From: Gorsachius magnificus
Taxonomy: Eukaryota; Chordata; Aves; Pelecaniformes; Ardeidae
DNA: 64,000 nt
NCBI GenBank assembly: GCA_034008185.1
Contig: CM067082.1
Span: forward strand, 96,901,311-96,965,310
Direction of reading: 5' to 3'
The translations under genes and the position numbers were made by a program. Positions 61,575-64,000 of the stretch are shown one piece after another. How positions within the stretch are numbered: the stretch's first letter is position 1; each line of letters starts with the position of its first letter. The notes under the pieces are model-generated. The model saw only the letters and a program-made list of their open reading frames with translations. It ran no database searches and was not told the origin of the DNA.

Positions 61575-64000
61575 GTAAGTATTTTTGGCACTGCTGAGTT
61601 TTATTAGGTTATAGGTTAGGTTATTCCTGCAGACTCCTTTAATCTCTTGTCATTTCAGTACTGTGCCATCACTTTTCCCTGTGAGGTCTTGGCAAATCAA
61701 GGGTCTATTCCTGAAGCTTGTTACTGTGTCCTGTCCCATGCAGGAATCTGGTTGTTTTATTAAGCATTTTGCAAGGCTAGGTATTAACTTGGTGAAATGT
61801 TTTCTGCTGTTTAGGATTCTGCTTAAACTGGACTGGATGACCTGCCTGTGATGCAGCAACCATATGTAGTTGATATTGCATTATCTGCTTTTGTCTGTGT
61901 GTGCTAAATAAAAAAAAAAGACAGAGATTAATTGTTTCAACATACAATGTCTCATATCAATTTGAAAGTACAAATAGCAGATGATTTGGTTGGGGCCTGT
62001 TATTTATTTATTTTAATTTTGATGGTGGAAGAGAGGAAGTTAACCCATGCTTGCTCAGGGTAGGAAAATTATAAGCCTTTTCTGGCTTGCGTGACTGAAT
62101 TTGGTTATTTCAGTTCCAAGGGTAACATGAAAGATGCCTGGAGGATGGTACGTAACAGTTATTTATTGAACCAGCACTGCCACCTGCTAGTGTCATTACT
62201 GGGACTAATCAGCCAACAGCTGATGCCCAAATGTCAGCCAAGAACTCTGTGTATTGTAGGTATGTGATGCAGCCACTGACAATTAGGAATCCTACATCTC
62301 ATTTCTGTCTTGCTATGTGAATTGGCCAAGTCACATTGCATATTTCTTTGTCTTGATTTCTCTGCTGGAAAATACAGGCAATGAACCACAGAAGTAAAAA
62401 GGTGCTGTAGAAGTGTTGGTTCATGCTTTTCTTAATTACTATCCTTTAAAAGAAAGGCTGGAAACCTAAAATTCATGGTAGTCTAAGGAATGTGAATATC
62501 AACTCATGGGAGGTCTCGCCTAATTTTGACCCAGTAATTTTATGAATTAACCCATGTCAGAGTCTGAGGATCCTGTGTGGCATTACTGCTAAAATTATAG
62601 ATAGAAAAGAAACCCTTTCTTATGTCTGCAGCTCACAGTATTAGATGTATACTGGCAACCATAGTTACTATTTCTTTTGTGTTGTGCACACAACCATAAT
62701 ATTGATTCTAACATGGAGAATTTGTCATTTTGATTCAGCAACAACTTTAAACATACAGCAACCTGTGATTTATGTTACCAGTCATTACCATTAATAATTC
62801 TGGTTGAACTTAGTTTATGTGAACTGTGAACATGGGGCAGTGCTGGTGGTCTGAGTCCAATTGACTCTGTGACCTGCTGATATTTGAACAGAGTGAATGG
62901 CAAAAGTGTCCTAACCTGTTTTAGTTTACTAGCAGGTATGTAGCCAGAGGTATATTCAGTCCCTGAATAAACATTTACTAGTTTTAGGTGGAAGGAAGGG
63001 TGGAATTCTATTTAAATTTCTGGCAGGAAAGCTGTAGGTGAAATATTTTCACTACATAGTGTGCAATATGTTCTTACTACTGAGAGTGAGATTGAGCAAT
63101 GTCTTTTGCTTTTGATGTGAAATGTGGTGACATTTGTAGATTAGGAGTCTGCCATGTGCACAAATAAAATTTATCTCTTTAGTGAAGAGTTCTGTTGTTC
63201 TGAAGGAGGATAATCTGTGACTGTATTAGCTGTAAGCAATTTCTTTTACAACTATCTTGAGTGTAAAATATTGAGAAGACCGAGAATAAGTAGTTGAGAT
63301 CTTCAGGTAATAGGAAGAAGAGTAATCTATTTGAATGAATCAAAACACTGTTGCATTGCAATTTGCTGCTGAACCGTGGATTTATCCCCATTCATTCCAG
63401 CCAAGGAATTCCAATCTTTTAGCTCTTACATAAATAAACGATGCATATGCCTGCTCTAAATTGGTACTACATATATTTAGCCAATGTAATGGTTGCCTGT
63501 ATTGCTCTCCTTAATGTAGCTCATAGCAAGAACTATAGTTAAAACTCTCAGCGGCATGTTTGTTGGAAGACTGTTGAAGCCTGATGAAATTCACAGATGC
63601 TTTTTTCTTCAGAATGTAGGTTTTATTGATTATTTTCAGCTTGGATGTCTGTTTCCAAAGAGGCCCTTTTTTCCCATTTCTCATGAGCCATGCATCTTGA
63701 AGCTTTGTAATGACATCAGGACCTTCATATATCAACCCAATACAGCTGTTAAGAATTTCAGGTGCTAAAATATAAACCAGCTGCTGTTAAGTGTTCCAAT
63801 ACTACTTACTTGATGTTGTGATGCAGATTCTTCTGACTGGAGAAAGGGGGATAATGTTAGTCCAGCTCTGTTAATTCAAGTCAAACCTTTTGCAAAGATG
63901 ACCTATTCTGGTGTACTTCGTTTAATTTCATGAAGAGGCAATGGTTTATTTGTGGCAATGGACTTTTCATCACAGAGATGCATAGCATGACCGAAAGATT
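61575..64000 (+). other. Start of the next tensin intron
   Basis: AT-leaning intronic sequence after the donor of exon C, with a MIR-like relic at 62280-62420. No further exon was supported before the window ends. Confidence 0.7.
62280..62420 (+). repeat. MIR-like SINE relic
   Basis: CTGTCTTGCTATGTGAATTGGCCAAGTCAC followed by TTTGTCTTGATTTCTCTGCTGGAAAATACAGGCAATG matches, with decay, the MIR core and 3' part (CTTGCTGTGTGACCTTGGGCAAGTCAC, then CTCAGTTTCCTCATCTGTAAAATGGGG). Identification is from memory of the consensus. Confidence 0.7.

Noticed and set aside
1..64000. CRISPR array, rRNA, intact tRNA, prokaryotic operon
   Set aside because: No regularly spaced direct repeats, no conserved rRNA core and no closing cloverleaf; the sequence is vertebrate.

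Overview
This window is vertebrate nuclear DNA, almost certainly from a bird. It is AT-leaning and gene-poor. It carries a GC-dense CpG island, short exons with GT/AG borders far apart, a 5'-truncated CR1 LINE with the 8-bp-type CR1 3' terminus (CR1 is the dominant avian retroposon), a solo endogenous-retrovirus LTR of a family I know from many neoavian genomes, and degraded MIR-like and older CR1-like relics shared by amniotes. I see no bacterial-type genes, CRISPR array, rRNA or intact tRNA. Most open reading frames are chance frames in intron or repeat DNA.

The only coding sequence I can assign firmly lies on the + strand in three small exons: 32583-32694, 46262-46299 and 61536-61574. Spliced together they keep one frame and encode a complete C1-type zinc finger: all eight ligands are present, with the spacing H-x12-C-x2-C-x10-C-x2-C-x4-H-x2-C-x7-C. 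The short x10 loop and the residue pattern fit the N-terminal C1 domain of long tensin isoforms. I favour TNS3 over TNS1 but cannot separate them from this window. TNS2 is unlikely because its gene is compact. The introns are 13.6 and 15.2 kb. The PTPase-like, C2, SH2 and PTB exons must lie downstream, beyond base 64000.

Layout: 1-3660 has no recognisable gene. 3660-4850 is a CpG island; it contains a well-formed candidate first coding exon (ATG at 3689, donor at 3712), a natural candidate for the promoter of the downstream transcript. 4850-32582 is intron or intergenic DNA holding a MIR relic (about 14150), a tRNA-like SINE head (about 25120), an old CR1-like fragment (25480-25920) and the solo LTR (27181-27735, duplicated target site TATAG). 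32695-46261 is the intron after the first C1 exon; it holds a G-quadruplex tract and a ~280-bp unclassified repeat in inverted orientation 2 kb apart, with a third partial copy. 46300-61535 is the next intron, with a microsatellite hairpin, a MIR relic, the CR1 LINE and, at its very end, a candidate alternative terminal exon (61075 to about 61490). 61575-64000 is the start of the following intron.

The observations most worth checking are the candidate terminal exon that would yield a short protein ending inside the C1 finger, the frame mismatch between the CpG-island exon and the first C1 exon (which predicts an unseen exon), and the unclassified inverted repeat inside a transcribed intron.
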